From Mariprofundus sp. (GTDB lineage Bacteria; Pseudomonadota; Zetaproteobacteria; Mariprofundales; Mariprofundaceae): a stretch of DNA of 64,000 bases. Both the position numbers and the translations under genes were made by a program. Positions 34,803-44,856 of this stretch are shown one piece after another. The notes beneath the pieces were generated by a model. The model was not told the DNA's origin, searched no databases, and saw only the letters and a list, made by a program, of their open reading frames with translations. How positions within the stretch are numbered: position 1 is the first letter of the stretch; each line of letters begins with the position of its first letter. The stretch is from the NCBI GenBank assembly GCA_021772835.1, contig JAJFLE010000080.1, positions 1 through 64,000 of the forward strand. The letters are read 5' to 3'.

Positions 34803-37346
34803 TTATATTTTTGTTCGCTTCAGACGCAAAGCATTGCTAATCACTGACACGGAACTAAAGCTCATTGCAGCCGCAGCAATGATCGGTGAAAGCAGCATTC
34901 CGGTGAAGGGGTAAATAATGCCTGCCGCTACAGGAACTCCCGCCGAATTATACATAAAGGCAAAGAACAGATTCTGACGAATATTTCGCATCGTTGCCCG
35001 TGAAAGTCGTACTGCGCTGACGATACCACGAAGATCGCCCTTCACCAGTGTTATGCCAGCCGATTCCATCGCCACATCGGTACCTGTTCCCATCGCAATG
35101 CCAACATGAGCCTGAGCCAGTGCAGGTGCATCATTGATGCCATCACCGGCCATCGCCACGATTTTTCCTTCATCCTGTAGTGCTTTGACTACGCGGGCTT
35201 TCTGATCAGGAAGTACATCCGCTTCAAAGCGCTGGATGCCGAGTTTGGCTGCGACAGCCGATGCCGTATGATGATTATCTCCAGTGAGCATTACCACTTC
35301 AATGCCTTCGTCATGCAGCGCCTGGATGGCATCCGGTGTTGAAGCCTTAATCGGGTCTGAAACGCCGATCAGACCGGCAAAACTCCCATCAACAGCGAGA
35401 TACATCACGGTTTCACCACCACGCTGATGTTCCTCAACTAACGAAGCGGCAGATTCACTATCGACATTGTTATCCTGCAGGAGCTTGATATTCCCCAGCA
35501 GCACAGACTTCCCGGCAACGCTGGCGCTAACCCCTTTGCCTGTAATGGCAGTAAATCCCTCTACAAATTCCGGTTCCAGTCCCCGGCTCGTTGCTGCAGC
35601 CACAATCGCTTCAGCCAGCGGATGTTCACTGGCCCGCTCCAGACTTGCCGCTACACGTAACACCTGATCTTCATCCATATCCCCCATGGAGAGAACCGTA
35701 GTCAGGCTGGGCTTACCTTCGGTCAGGGTTCCGGTTTTATCCACCACAACGGCGTTTACTTTCTCCATGATCTCCAGGGCTTCGGCATTTTTGATCAATA
35801 CCCCGGCAGTTGCACCACGACCGATTCCAACCATGATTGAGATCGGTGTGGCCAATCCGAGTGCGCAAGGACAGGCGATGATTAAAACTGCAACAGCATT
35901 CACAACTGCATGTGCCAAACGCGGCTCAGGGCCAAAGCTCGCCCAGACGATAAAGGCTATGATCGCAATCAGGACCACGACCGGAACAAAGTATCCGGCT
36001 ACAGTATCAGCCATTTTCTGAATCGGAGCGCGAGAACGCTGAGCTTCAGCAACCATGTTCACGATCTGCGAGAGAAGCATATCTGCGCCGACCTTTTCTG
36101 CGCGCATCAGCAGTGAGCCGTTGGCGTTCACTGTTGCACCGATCATTTTTTCTCCTGTGAATTTCTCTACAGGAACAGGTTCGCCAGTCACCATTGATTC
36201 GTCGACATTACTTTCGCCCTTGGTGACGACACCATCCACAGGCACTTTCTCTCCGGGGCGTATGCGCAGTACATCACCGGGATGTACATCCTCCAAAGGC
36301 ACATCTGCCTCGCTTCCATCTGCAGCTACCCGCCGTGCTGTTTTCGGAGCCATGCCGAGTAACAGTTTGATTGCTTCATTGGTGCGGGAGCGAGCCCTGA
36401 GTTCGAGCACTTGGCCCAATAAAACCAGAGCTATGATGACTGCTGCTGCCTCGAAATAAACATCGACGAAACCACCGTCCATCTGCATCACCGGTGGGAA
36501 AATATCCGGCATCAATAGCGCAACCATGCTGTAAATCCACGCCACGCCGACACCAAGGCCAATCAATGTAAACATATTCAAATTCCAGGTTTTCAGCGAC
36601 AGGACAAAGCGTTCGAAGAACGGCCAGCCACCCCACAGTACTACAGGTGTGGCCAAGGCAAATTCAATCCATTGTACTGCACCCATAGCCAGTCCATCAG
36701 GTAACCAGCCAGGTGCCAGATCCGCAATCATCGCCAATACGAAGACCGGGGCAGCCAGCACGGCACTAACCTTGAAGCGGCGGAACATGTCATCGAGTTC
36801 GGCATGATCTTCTTCGGCAGATATGGTACGCGGCTCCAGTGCCATGCCGCATTTAGGGCAAGAGCCGGGTTTGTCGCTGACTATCTCCGGATGCATAGGG
36901 CAGACATATTCAGTTTTCTCTTTTAATGCAGGTGTGGCCATCGGCTCCAGTGCCATGCCGCACGACCTGCAGATACCCGGCCCTTTCTGCTCCTGGCCAG
37001 GACACATGGGACAGAAGTACGTTGCTTCCGGATCTGTCGCTACTGCAAGTTTGGAGGCATGCTCACATGCATGAGCCTTGTCTTCATAAGCTACCGGATC
37101 AGCCTCAAATTTGTGCAAACACTTCTCACTGCAGAAGCGGTAACTGTTGTCGGCATGTTTCGTCCAGTGGGGAGCTTCAGGTTTAACGTGCATGCCGCAA
37201 ACCGGATCTATGGTGTATTGATCAGGGTCAGCATCAAATTTTTCATGGCAGTGGCTGCTGCAGAAAAACCACTGGTGAGCATCATATTCAGCACTGTGAA
37301 GAGTATCTGTTTTGACTTCCATTCCACATACAGGATCGATATTCAT
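34803..37346 (-). CDS. Copper/silver P1B-type ATPase with two YHS and two metal-binding modules
   Basis: An 847-residue pump. The N-terminal 165 residues hold two YHS domains ([18 protein letters not shown]) and two C-P-M-x-n-C-x-x-C-G-M modules ([33 protein letters not shown]). No classical HMA domain is present. The pump core shows TGEP, CPC ([12 protein letters not shown]), [16 protein letters not shown] and [10 protein letters not shown]. It most likely exports Cu(I)/Ag(I). The ATG at 37346 follows AAGGAG by 8 nt. The open frame goes 45 nt further, but without support. Confidence 0.93.
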   Translation of the reverse strand: MNIDPVCGMEVKTDTLHSAEYDAHQWFFCSSHCHEKFDADPDQYTIDPVCGMHVKPEAPHWTKHADNSYRFCSEKCLHKFEADPVAYEDKAHACEHASKLAVATDPEATYFCPMCPGQEQKGPGICRSCGMALEPMATPALKEKTEYVCPMHPEIVSDKPGSCPKCGMALEPRTISAEEDHAELDDMFRRFKVSAVLAAPVFVLAMIADLAPGWLPDGLAMGAVQWIEFALATPVVLWGGWPFFERFVLSLKTWNLNMFTLIGLGVGVAWIYSMVALLMPDIFPPVMQMDGGFVDVYFEAAAVIIALVLLGQVLELRARSRTNEAIKLLLGMAPKTARRVAADGSEADVPLEDVHPGDVLRIRPGEKVPVDGVVTKGESNVDESMVTGEPVPVEKFTGEKMIGATVNANGSLLMRAEKVGADMLLSQIVNMVAEAQRSRAPIQKMADTVAGYFVPVVVLIAIIAFIVWASFGPEPRLAHAVVNAVAVLIIACPCALGLATPISIMVGIGRGATAGVLIKNAEALEIMEKVNAVVVDKTGTLTEGKPSLTTVLSMGDMDEDQVLRVAASLERASEHPLAEAIVAAATSRGLEPEFVEGFTAITGKGVSASVAGKSVLLGNIKLLQDNNVDSESAASLVEEHQRGGETVMYLAVDGSFAGLIGVSDPIKASTPDAIQALHDEGIEVVMLTGDNHHTASAVAAKLGIQRFEADVLPDQKARVVKALQDEGKIVAMAGDGINDAPALAQAHVGIAMGTGTDVAMESAGITLVKGDLRGIVSAVRLSRATMRNIRQNLFFAFMYNSAGVPVAAGIIYPFTGMLLSPIIAAAAMSFSSVSVISNALRLKRTKI

Positions 37347-37367
37347 AGCGTGTCTCCTTAGGGAAAT

Positions 37368-37482
37368 GCTGATTTTTTGGCCTCCTGCCAAAAATCAGCC
37401 CGCAAGAACAAAAGCGCGGTTTTGCTCTTACTTACAAATCAATAACTTACGTTACCGATTTGACAGCCCCTCCATGGGCTGT
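37368..37482 (-). promoter_or_regulatory. Hairpin-rich leader of the YHS-ATPase gene
   Basis: The 176-nt gap holds a near-perfect 13-bp hairpin (37368-37399, GCTGAT...ATCAGC with T/A runs), a weaker A/T-rich hairpin (about 37405-37430) and a 7-bp ACAGCCC/GGGCTGT hairpin (37463-37482). The first sits just before the ribosome site of the ATPase, read on the minus strand. These may be partial terminators or a leader that limits read-through from the cus genes. Confidence 0.4.
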
Positions 37483-37522
37483 ACGGACCCCGCTGAATCA
37501 ATCAGTAATTCCTTGGGGGGCC

Positions 37523-38185
37523 CTATGACTTCTGGAAGAATAGCTGTAACAACGGTTTGTTCTGAAATCCGGTCCACTCAATCAGCAGAGTGACCAGCAG
37601 TGCCCCCATTGAAGCGAACAGCAGAGCAATAGCAGGGCCGAACAGCCACATGATGCTGACTTCTGCCGCTTGCGGCCCCATTTCTACGGTACGAAAACCC
37701 ATGACTATCCACGCCGGGGGATAAGCCAATGCACCGAGTCCGAAGGTCCATCCCAACATTTTCTTCCAGCAAGCCTTCAGTGAAGTGAATGCGGTGAGCA
37801 ACAACAAGACAGCGGCCAGCACACCAACCCCCATGAAATGGATATGTCCACGCAGTAAACGCTGCATGGCATCCTGCGCCAGAGAACCGGAATGAATGTG
37901 CCGGGCGGCGTCTGCTAAGTTCGGTTCCATATTGTGGTGAGCAGCAGCCTGGGCTGAAGAATCATGTTGGTGAGCAGCCGAAGCTGTCATGGTCATGTTA
38001 TCCATATTCATCGCGTTTGCCTGTTGCTGCTGGGCGACCTGTGCTAATTTAGCCTGCTGCACTTCGAAGGCGGAATGCAGCTGCTCGTGATGGGTCGCCA
38101 TGTAAGCAGCCCACAAAGCACCACTGATCAGAGCAATGACCGCCATGATCAGGCCATGGCGTACAGGTTCAATGGTGTTGTTCAT
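37523..38185 (-). CDS. Met/His-rich membrane protein of the copper island, unknown
   Basis: A 220-residue protein. One N-terminal membrane helix (residues 13-28) leads to a periplasmic stretch very rich in Met, His and Gln (MNMDNMTMT, AAHQHDSS, AAHHNME), then three further helices starting at RGHIHFMGVGVLAAVLLLL. The Met/His segment looks suited to Cu(I)/Ag(I) binding. No family recognised. The ATG at 38185 overlaps the stop of the upstream gene by 17 nt, so its production depends on that gene. Confidence 0.7.
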   Translation of the reverse strand: MNNTIEPVRHGLIMAVIALISGALWAAYMATHHEQLHSAFEVQQAKLAQVAQQQQANAMNMDNMTMTASAAHQHDSSAQAAAHHNMEPNLADAARHIHSGSLAQDAMQRLLRGHIHFMGVGVLAAVLLLLTAFTSLKACWKKMLGWTFGLGALAYPPAWIVMGFRTVEMGPQAAEVSIMWLFGPAIALLFASMGALLVTLLIEWTGFQNKPLLQLFFQKS

Positions 38186-38690
38186 GGTCTGCAGCCTGTT
38201 CTTTCTGAACGTCTTTCTGTTCCGCTGCATTCTCAGGGAAATAAACACCAGCAAAGTGTTTGGCACCATCGGCAGTCTTGAACAGTACCATCAACTGGTG
38301 CTGGCCCTCATGGCCAAGGTCATAACCGGCCATATACCAGTCACCCATCTTCATCATCATTTTTGATTCCGATTTATTGTTCGGATGGGTAACTTTCGAG
38401 TTCACCACCAGATCAGTCAGCGCCTTGCCATCCTTTTCAATTTTCGCCATGAAAGTATGCGTACCCCTATGTTGCATACCTTCTTTGGCTTTCATGGCAT
38501 GGAAACTAACCGTATAACCATCAATCTCTTTTTTTACGAGGAACGCCCCCTTCTTCTGGTTCATATCACCCTTCATGGACGCATGGCCCTGCATGGATTC
38601 GTGCATATGATGTCCGTCTCCAGCTGCCAAGGCTGGTTGTGCGGCCGTCATTGTCACAATAGCTGCCATAATGATCATTGATTTTTTCAT
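38169..38690 (-). CDS. Periplasmic Met/His-rich protein, unknown
   Basis: A 173-residue protein with a signal peptide (MIIMAAIVTMTAAQPALAA), a Met/His-rich N-terminus of the mature form (GHHMHESMQGHASM) and a His-rich end (DHEQHH). The middle (KEIDGYTVSFHAM, HTFMAKIEKDGKAL, GQHQLMVLFKT) has the alternating strand pattern of small beta-sandwich periplasmic proteins. It is probably a copper/silver chaperone or buffer. Its ATG overlaps the cusA stop by 4 nt with AAGGAG before it. Confidence 0.75.
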   Translation of the reverse strand: MKKSMIIMAAIVTMTAAQPALAAGDGHHMHESMQGHASMKGDMNQKKGAFLVKKEIDGYTVSFHAMKAKEGMQHRGTHTFMAKIEKDGKALTDLVVNSKVTHPNNKSESKMMMKMGDWYMAGYDLGHEGQHQLMVLFKTADGAKHFAGVYFPENAAEQKDVQKEQAADHEQHH

Positions 38691-41600
38691 CTGCTTTCTC
38701 CTTGTCTCTTCTCTTTACTCTGTAAAATCAGCCCGTAAATGACCGGCAATACGATCAGGCAAAGGATCGTCGTGGTGACCATGCCGCCGATCATGGGGGC
38801 AGCGATGCGCTGCATAACATCTGAGCCTGTGCCGGAACCCCACATGATAGGCAACAGACCCGCGATTACCGCCGTAGCGGTCATGGCAATCGGGCGCACA
38901 CGCCTGGATACACCTTCCTGTACTGCCTCCCACAACTGCTCACGGTTTAGCCAGCTGCCGTGCTCAGTCCGTTTAAGTGCCACGGCCTGATTGATGAAGG
39001 TGAGTACCAGCACACCAATTTCGGCGGCCACACCGGCCAGCGCGATAAAGCCGACACCTACTGCAACGGACATGTTGAATCCAAGCAGCCATACCAGCCA
39101 GAAACCGCCGACCAGAGCAAACGGAATGGAGAGCATGACCACGATTGGCGCGGTCAGATTGCGGAAGTTAAACCAGAGCAGCATGAAGATGATTGCAAGT
39201 GTTGCAGGCACCACCAGCTTCAGTCTGGCCGAAGCACGCTCCATGTATTCAAACTGCCCGGACCAGCCTATGGTGTAACCGGCTGGAACTTGTACCTGCT
39301 CATCGACCATCTGTTTTGCCTGCCGCACAAAACCACCGATATCGCTTGTTTTAATGTCGACATAAACCCAGGAATTCGGACGCGCATTCTCGGTTTTGAT
39401 CGACGGCGGCCCCCGCCGCATCTGCAGGTCGGCGACAAGCGATAGCGGCACCTGTGCGCCGGTAGGTGTCGGTACCAGCACACGATTGAGTGACTGCAAA
39501 TTGTCGCGCAACTCGCGCGGATAACGCACATTAACCGGATAGCGCTCCAGCCCCTCGATGGTGGTTGTCACATTCATGCCGCCAATGGCGCTGGAAATCA
39601 CATCCTGCACATCGCCAACGGTCAGGCCGTAACGGGCTGCTTCTTCGCGTTTGATATCGAAATCGAGGTAATAACCACCGGCCGCCTTGTCGGCAAAAGC
39701 CGAGAGCGTATCCGGGTGGTTTTTCATTACCTGTTCGATATTGCCAGCCACCTGCTCCAGCACATTCAAATCCGGCCCGGACACCTTGATGCCGATCGGT
39801 GTTTTGATGCCGGTAGAGAGCATGTCAATGCGTGTCTTGATCGGATATGTCCATGCATTGGCCAGCCCAGGGAATTTGATTGCTGCATCCATTTCATCCA
39901 TCAGCTGGCGCGTTGTTTTGTCAGGGTTCGGCCAAGCATCTTTCGGCTTTAGTCGAATCGTGGTTTCCAGCATGGCCAAAGGCGCCGGGTCTGTTGCTGT
40001 TTGTGCGCGCCCTGCCTTACCGAATACCGACTCAACCTCGGGGAAGGTTTTCAGGATGCGATCCGTCTGCTGCAGCAGCTCGCGCGCCTTGGTGATGGAG
40101 ATGCCGGGGTATGTCGTCGGCATATAAAGTATATCACCCTCATCCAGCGGCGGCATAAATTCCGAACCGATCTTCATGACTGGATAAGCACTGACTGCAA
40201 GCAGAATAACCGCCAGAGCAATAGTAAGTGCTCGAGCACGTACTGCCAGATCAAGTAACGGTCCATGCAATTTCCGCAGGATGCGATTCAGTGGATTGCG
40301 CTCTTCGGGTGGGATGCGACCACGAATGAACAAACCCATCAATACCGGCACCAGTGTCACAGCAAGCAGTGCAGCTGCAGCCATAGCATAGGTCTTGGTA
40401 AAAGCCAGTGGTGAAAACAGTCGCCCCTCCTGAGCCTCCAGCGTGAATACCGGCAGGAAAGATACGGTGATAATCAAAAGACTGAAAAACAGTGCAGGGC
40501 CGACCTCCTTGGTCGATGCGAGCACGGCATCCCAGCGCTCTGAATCGGAGAGATTGTCCCCTGCACGTTCCAGATGTTTGTGAGCATTCTCGATCATGAC
40601 AATAGCACCATCAATCATTGCTCCAATGGCAATGGCGATACCGCCAAGACTCATGATGTTGGCCGAGATGCCTTGCCACTGCATGATCAGGAATGCCATC
40701 AGGATACCAATGGGCAGCGAGATAATAGCCACCAGCGCGCTGCGGGCATGCATGAGGAAGAGCAGGCAGATCAGAGCCACGACGATGGATTCCTCAATCA
40801 GCTTTTCGGCCAGATTATCAACAGCGCGCTCAATCAATGCACCACGATCATAAACCGGTACGATCTCCACGCCTTGGGGTAACCCTTTGGCCAGTTCATC
40901 CAGTTTTTCACGAACGTTCTCAATTGTGGTCAGGGCATTTTCACCATAGCGCATGACCACCACACCAGCGGCAACATCGCCCTCGCCGTTGAGATCGGCA
41001 ACACCCCGCCTCAACTCCGGCCCCAGATGAACATGCGCCACCTGTTTGAGGAAGATAGGTGTGCCGTGCGCATCGACGCCAATTGGTGTTATCTCCAGAT
41101 CAGCAATGGATTTGATATAACCCAGGCCCCGAACCATGTATTCGGTTTCGCCCATCTCAATCAATCGACCACCGACATCATTATTGCTGCGAGATATTGC
41201 ATGTTTTACTTTGGATAACGGAATATTGAATGCAGCCAGTGCATCCGGGTCGACTTCAACCTGATACTGCTTTACGAAACCACCGATGGAGGCGACTTCA
41301 GCTACGCCATCCACGGTCTGAAGCGGGTACCGCATGTACCAGTCTTGCAACGAACGCAGCTGGGCCAGATCGAGATTGCCGGTTTTATCGACCAGCGCGT
41401 ACTCATAGATCCAGCCGACGCCTGTAGCATCAGGGCCCAGGCGAGGGTTTACCGTGTCAGGCAAGCGATCACGCGCATAGTTCAGATATTCCAGCACACG
41501 TGTGCGTGCCCAGTACATATCTGTTTTGTCTTCGAAAATGACATAGACCATCGAATAGCCAAAGAATGAATACCCGCGTACCACCTTGGTATTGGGTACG

Positions 41601-41824
41601 GAGAGCATGGCCGTGGTCAGCGGATAGGTGACCTGATCTTCTACCACCTGCGGTGCCTGGCCAGCATAATCGGTGAAGACAATGACCTGCACATCGGAGA
41701 GATCGGGAATGGCATCCAGCGGTGTCGCACGCATCGCCTGTATGCCTGCGACAACAACAATGGCAGTCACAACCAATACCAGAAAGCGATTATGAACCGA
41801 GTATTCAATCAGTTTACGAATCAT
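38687..41824 (-). CDS. cusA: CusA-type heavy-metal RND efflux pump
   Basis: A 1045-residue inner-membrane RND transporter of the HME group, close to the 1047 residues of CusA. It starts IRKLIEYSVHNRFLVL and contains YPLTTAMLSVPNTKVVRG, the central LGGIAIAIGAMIDGAIVMIENAHKHLE helix with its Asp/Glu relay residues, and the repeated large periplasmic halves. It takes Cu(I)/Ag(I), by context, from the periplasm or membrane and drives it out with CusB and CusC. It overlaps the next gene by 4 nt. Confidence 0.93.
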   Translation of the reverse strand: MIRKLIEYSVHNRFLVLVVTAIVVVAGIQAMRATPLDAIPDLSDVQVIVFTDYAGQAPQVVEDQVTYPLTTAMLSVPNTKVVRGYSFFGYSMVYVIFEDKTDMYWARTRVLEYLNYARDRLPDTVNPRLGPDATGVGWIYEYALVDKTGNLDLAQLRSLQDWYMRYPLQTVDGVAEVASIGGFVKQYQVEVDPDALAAFNIPLSKVKHAISRSNNDVGGRLIEMGETEYMVRGLGYIKSIADLEITPIGVDAHGTPIFLKQVAHVHLGPELRRGVADLNGEGDVAAGVVVMRYGENALTTIENVREKLDELAKGLPQGVEIVPVYDRGALIERAVDNLAEKLIEESIVVALICLLFLMHARSALVAIISLPIGILMAFLIMQWQGISANIMSLGGIAIAIGAMIDGAIVMIENAHKHLERAGDNLSDSERWDAVLASTKEVGPALFFSLLIITVSFLPVFTLEAQEGRLFSPLAFTKTYAMAAAALLAVTLVPVLMGLFIRGRIPPEERNPLNRILRKLHGPLLDLAVRARALTIALAVILLAVSAYPVMKIGSEFMPPLDEGDILYMPTTYPGISITKARELLQQTDRILKTFPEVESVFGKAGRAQTATDPAPLAMLETTIRLKPKDAWPNPDKTTRQLMDEMDAAIKFPGLANAWTYPIKTRIDMLSTGIKTPIGIKVSGPDLNVLEQVAGNIEQVMKNHPDTLSAFADKAAGGYYLDFDIKREEAARYGLTVGDVQDVISSAIGGMNVTTTIEGLERYPVNVRYPRELRDNLQSLNRVLVPTPTGAQVPLSLVADLQMRRGPPSIKTENARPNSWVYVDIKTSDIGGFVRQAKQMVDEQVQVPAGYTIGWSGQFEYMERASARLKLVVPATLAIIFMLLWFNFRNLTAPIVVMLSIPFALVGGFWLVWLLGFNMSVAVGVGFIALAGVAAEIGVLVLTFINQAVALKRTEHGSWLNREQLWEAVQEGVSRRVRPIAMTATAVIAGLLPIMWGSGTGSDVMQRIAAPMIGGMVTTTILCLIVLPVIYGLILQSKEKRQGESR

Positions 41825-41863
41825 AATGGGGCCACCCTCGCATCATCGTGCGACAGCTCTAAA

Positions 41864-43468
41864 TTAGTGATCATGTTGAAGCTCCATGTTCATCTGCTGC
41901 TGAACCGGCTGATTGGCAGGCATCTGATTTGGGGCGTCCTGCCCCTCACCCTGCGGGCGGCCTGTAGCCGTCCCATTCGGCGCTCCTGCCGAATGGTGCA
42001 TGGAATCCATCTGCATCGAATCCATCTGCATATCTATTTCCGGCGTTGGCGTTTGTTTTTCATTCATCACATCAAGCATCTTGGCTGTAGCTTCTTTAAG
42101 CTTGGATTCAGAATCGATCAGGAACTGGCTGCTGGTCACCACCAGTTCACCAGCCTTGAGGCCCGAAATAATCTGCACCTCGCCACCGGACTGTAGACCT
42201 AGCCTTACTTCACGCGGCTCAAACTTGCCGGGGGCGCGCTGTACAAACACCTGATCGCGGGTGCCGGTGCGTACAATGGCCTCTGAAGGAATCACCACAG
42301 CATCTACCGTGCGCGAAGCCTTGAGCCTGATATTGGCGAACATCTCCGGTTTTAGTACCAAATCGGGATTGGCAAACTCGATGCGCACCTTGTTGGTGCG
42401 TGTATTGGCATCCAGATAGGGATAAAGGTAGCTCAGTTTACCTTTGAAGATGCGCCCGGGCGCTGCGGGCAGCTCCATCTCCGCTTCATCACCGAGGCGC
42501 ACCCATGGCAGTTCATCCTCATAGATATCCACCTGTACCCAGACTCGTGACAGGTCGGCAACCATGTACAGTTCGGTTTCAGGTGTGATGCGCTGTCCCT
42601 CGCGGGCACCGATATTCATTACGATACCGTCAAACGGCGAATGGATATGCAGCGCTTTGGGCACGTGGCCGGTGTTGCGGATCTCCTTTAACTGATGCTC
42701 GGGCACATCCAGCAGCTGCAATCGTTCCAGCGAAGAGGAAAGCAGTCGTTTGGCCCCCTCCCTGATATCGGCAAAGGGGCTGTTTTTCAGTATCTGCCAG
42801 TTTTTCAGTGCCAGCAGATATTCCTCGCCGCTGGCCACCAGCTGCGGCGAATAGATCGCCAGCAGCATGGTGTCCTTGTCGACATGCTCGCCGGTTCTGT
42901 CGATAAAGAGTTTCTCCACCCAGCCCTCGACCTTGGGATGCAGGCGCGCCACGCGTTGTTCATCCATGGTGACACGACCGACCGTGCGTATATCGCGCGA
43001 AATGGTTTTCTGCAGGGCGGCGGTCGTACGTACACCGATGTTTTGCACCACCGTTGGATCGATACTTACCGTTCCCGCCGGGCCGCTCTGGGCACCATCG
43101 TTATAAACGGGGATGTAATCCATGCCCATTTCATCTTTGGCGGCTACAGGCGAGGTAATGGCCGGGTTCATCGGGTTGCGATAGAAAATAATCTTGTTTG
43201 CCTGTCGGGTTTCAGCACAGATAGGCAGATAGTCCATGCCCATGTCATCTTTGGCGGCTACAGGTGAGGTGATGGCCGGATTCATCGGGTTGCGCCAACG
43301 GATGGCTTTGGCTCCATCGGGGCAAGGGCCATCGCCTTTGGCCGTTTCAGGCAGTGTAATCTGCTTGTCAGCATATTGTGAGAGCAGAAAGCCAAGGCTC
43401 ATCCCTGCGATCAGCATGCCGCCAGCTATCAGTAAAAAAGGTGTTTTTGCTTTTTCTGTATTATTCAT
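41864..43468 (-). CDS. cusB: CusB-type periplasmic adaptor with duplicated metal-binding module
   Basis: A 534-residue membrane fusion protein. One N-terminal anchor (FLLIAGGMLIAGMSLGFLL) precedes two copies of a short metal-binding module (NPMNPAITSPVAAKDDMGMDYLP and its near twin). The usual adaptor domains follow: hairpin, lipoyl, beta-barrel (VGRVTMDEQRVARLHPKVEGWVEKLF; SPFDGIVMNIGAREGQ). The C-terminus is Met/His-rich (MQMDSMQMDSMHH). The two modules differ at only 4 of 62 nt and are offset by 114 nt. The ATG at 43468 overlaps the cusC stop by 8 nt; the frame is open further upstream without support. Confidence 0.9.
   Translation of the reverse strand: MNNTEKAKTPFLLIAGGMLIAGMSLGFLLSQYADKQITLPETAKGDGPCPDGAKAIRWRNPMNPAITSPVAAKDDMGMDYLPICAETRQANKIIFYRNPMNPAITSPVAAKDEMGMDYIPVYNDGAQSGPAGTVSIDPTVVQNIGVRTTAALQKTISRDIRTVGRVTMDEQRVARLHPKVEGWVEKLFIDRTGEHVDKDTMLLAIYSPQLVASGEEYLLALKNWQILKNSPFADIREGAKRLLSSSLERLQLLDVPEHQLKEIRNTGHVPKALHIHSPFDGIVMNIGAREGQRITPETELYMVADLSRVWVQVDIYEDELPWVRLGDEAEMELPAAPGRIFKGKLSYLYPYLDANTRTNKVRIEFANPDLVLKPEMFANIRLKASRTVDAVVIPSEAIVRTGTRDQVFVQRAPGKFEPREVRLGLQSGGEVQIISGLKAGELVVTSSQFLIDSESKLKEATAKMLDVMNEKQTPTPEIDMQMDSMQMDSMHHSAGAPNGTATGRPQGEGQDAPNQMPANQPVQQQMNMELQHDH
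43119..43294 (-). repeat. In-frame tandem duplication inside cusB
   Basis: Segments 43119-43180 and 43233-43294 are direct repeats of 62 nt with 4 differences. The unit length is 114 nt (38 codons), so the reading frame is kept and the adaptor gains a second metal-binding module. Confidence 0.85.
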
Positions 43469-44762
43469 CTGTTGCTCCGTAGAGGTATGCTTTTCCTGCT
43501 GCTGCAGCCAGGCGCGCCTCGCTCTGATGAACGCGGGCATAAATCTGCCATTGCTGCATATCGTTATTGAATTCACTGAGCTGGGCGCGAACCAGGTTAA
43601 GGAAATCAACCTTGTTCACCTGATACCCGGCAAGCATCGAAGCTGTGGTCTGGCGCGCCTGCGGGATGATGCCCTGCCTGAATAGTGAGAGTTGTTCACG
43701 AGTAATGCGCAGATCGGAAGCGGCGGCATCGATTTCGGCGTAGACACGGTATAAACCGTCCTGTCTGGAATACTCTGCTTTTGCCTTTTCTGCCCTTCGC
43801 TGATCGACAGCGCGATCCTGTTTGCTGCCGGTGTAGATAGGCAATGTCATCGACAACATGATGCTGGCCATATCGCTGCGCGCCTGACCATTGGGATTGG
43901 CACCTGAGCGGAAACCGTAGGCCGCCCCTAGCGTGAAGTCGGGGTAATACTCTTTTTCGGCCAGTGTGATCATGGTCTCGGCAGCCCCTACGGAGCGCGA
44001 CAAAGCGTTTAGCGCTGGCCGGTTCTCTTTCGCCCACAGTTTCAGCGCCACGACATCAATTTCGCTTGCAGCCACTTCGGGCAGCTTGCCCGGCATCTCA
44101 ATCGGTGTGGCCGAGTCGCGGCCCAGCAGGGCGTTCAGGTTTGCCCGCTGATTGGCGGACTCGCCTTTCAGGGTGAGTTCTTTCTCCAGCAGTTTGGACA
44201 ATTCCAGTTGCGCCAGCAGTACATCCTGTTGCAATCCTGTGCCGGTTTTGTATTTGGCTTCGGAGACGCGCACCAGATTACGCAGCAGCTGCTGATTGTT
44301 TTCTACGATCTGCAGTGCCTTGTCCAGATAAGCCAGATTCCACCAGTAGATGCGCACATTGCGCAGCAGCAGCATTCGGAGCTCATCGCGATTGCTGGCG
44401 GCGGCGAGGGCTACTTCTGAGGCGGCCTGTTGTTTCAGTCCCAACTTGCCCGGAAATGGCAGCTTCTGGGAGATGCCCAGCTGCAACTGGGTCATGGCTT
44501 CCTGACTGGTTGAGAACGAATCCACCGGCAGATTCAATGCATTCAGTGAAAGCGTGGGGTCGGGCAGACTGCCTGCCTGCAGAGGCATGGCAGCCATGGC
44601 GGTGGCGTTGCTGTCGGCGGCGTGCAGTGCTGGATTCTGCTCGACCGCAAGCTTTTCAGCCTGCCTGAGCGTTAGTGGTTCGGCGATGCAGATAGTGGAT
44701 AAAGATAGTAGTGCCGACAGCAGCCAGCCTGTTTTGAATAAGCGCGATCTTAAAAGATACAT
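43461..44762 (-). CDS. cusC: CusC/TolC-family outer-membrane efflux protein
   Basis: A 433-residue outer-membrane channel subunit. A signal peptide (GWLLSALLSLSTICIA) precedes two homologous halves rich in coiled coils, typical of TolC-like tunnels (LTLRQAEKLAVEQNPAL and ARQTTASMLAGYQVNKVDFLNLVRAQ). It forms the exit duct for the CusBA pump. The start at 44762 follows AGGAGG by 5 nt. It is encoded before cusB and cusA, the standard order. Confidence 0.9.
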   Translation of the reverse strand: MYLLRSRLFKTGWLLSALLSLSTICIAEPLTLRQAEKLAVEQNPALHAADSNATAMAAMPLQAGSLPDPTLSLNALNLPVDSFSTSQEAMTQLQLGISQKLPFPGKLGLKQQAASEVALAAASNRDELRMLLLRNVRIYWWNLAYLDKALQIVENNQQLLRNLVRVSEAKYKTGTGLQQDVLLAQLELSKLLEKELTLKGESANQRANLNALLGRDSATPIEMPGKLPEVAASEIDVVALKLWAKENRPALNALSRSVGAAETMITLAEKEYYPDFTLGAAYGFRSGANPNGQARSDMASIMLSMTLPIYTGSKQDRAVDQRRAEKAKAEYSRQDGLYRVYAEIDAAASDLRITREQLSLFRQGIIPQARQTTASMLAGYQVNKVDFLNLVRAQLSEFNNDMQQWQIYARVHQSEARLAAAAGKAYLYGATDE

Positions 44763-44856
44763 GGACGCCTCCTGCGAAAGATGCGCATGCCTGTCTGGAT
44801 ACAACGCGGCATGCACCCCGATTCAGTTGAATCGTGGTATCAGCAGAAAACGGGTT

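Noticed and set aside
25822-37482. Similar short GATTT..CCATGGGC hairpins near 25822-25845 and 37457-37480 as a dispersed repeat family
   Set aside because: Only two copies with a short shared core; chance similarity is not excluded, and no further copy was found in the window.
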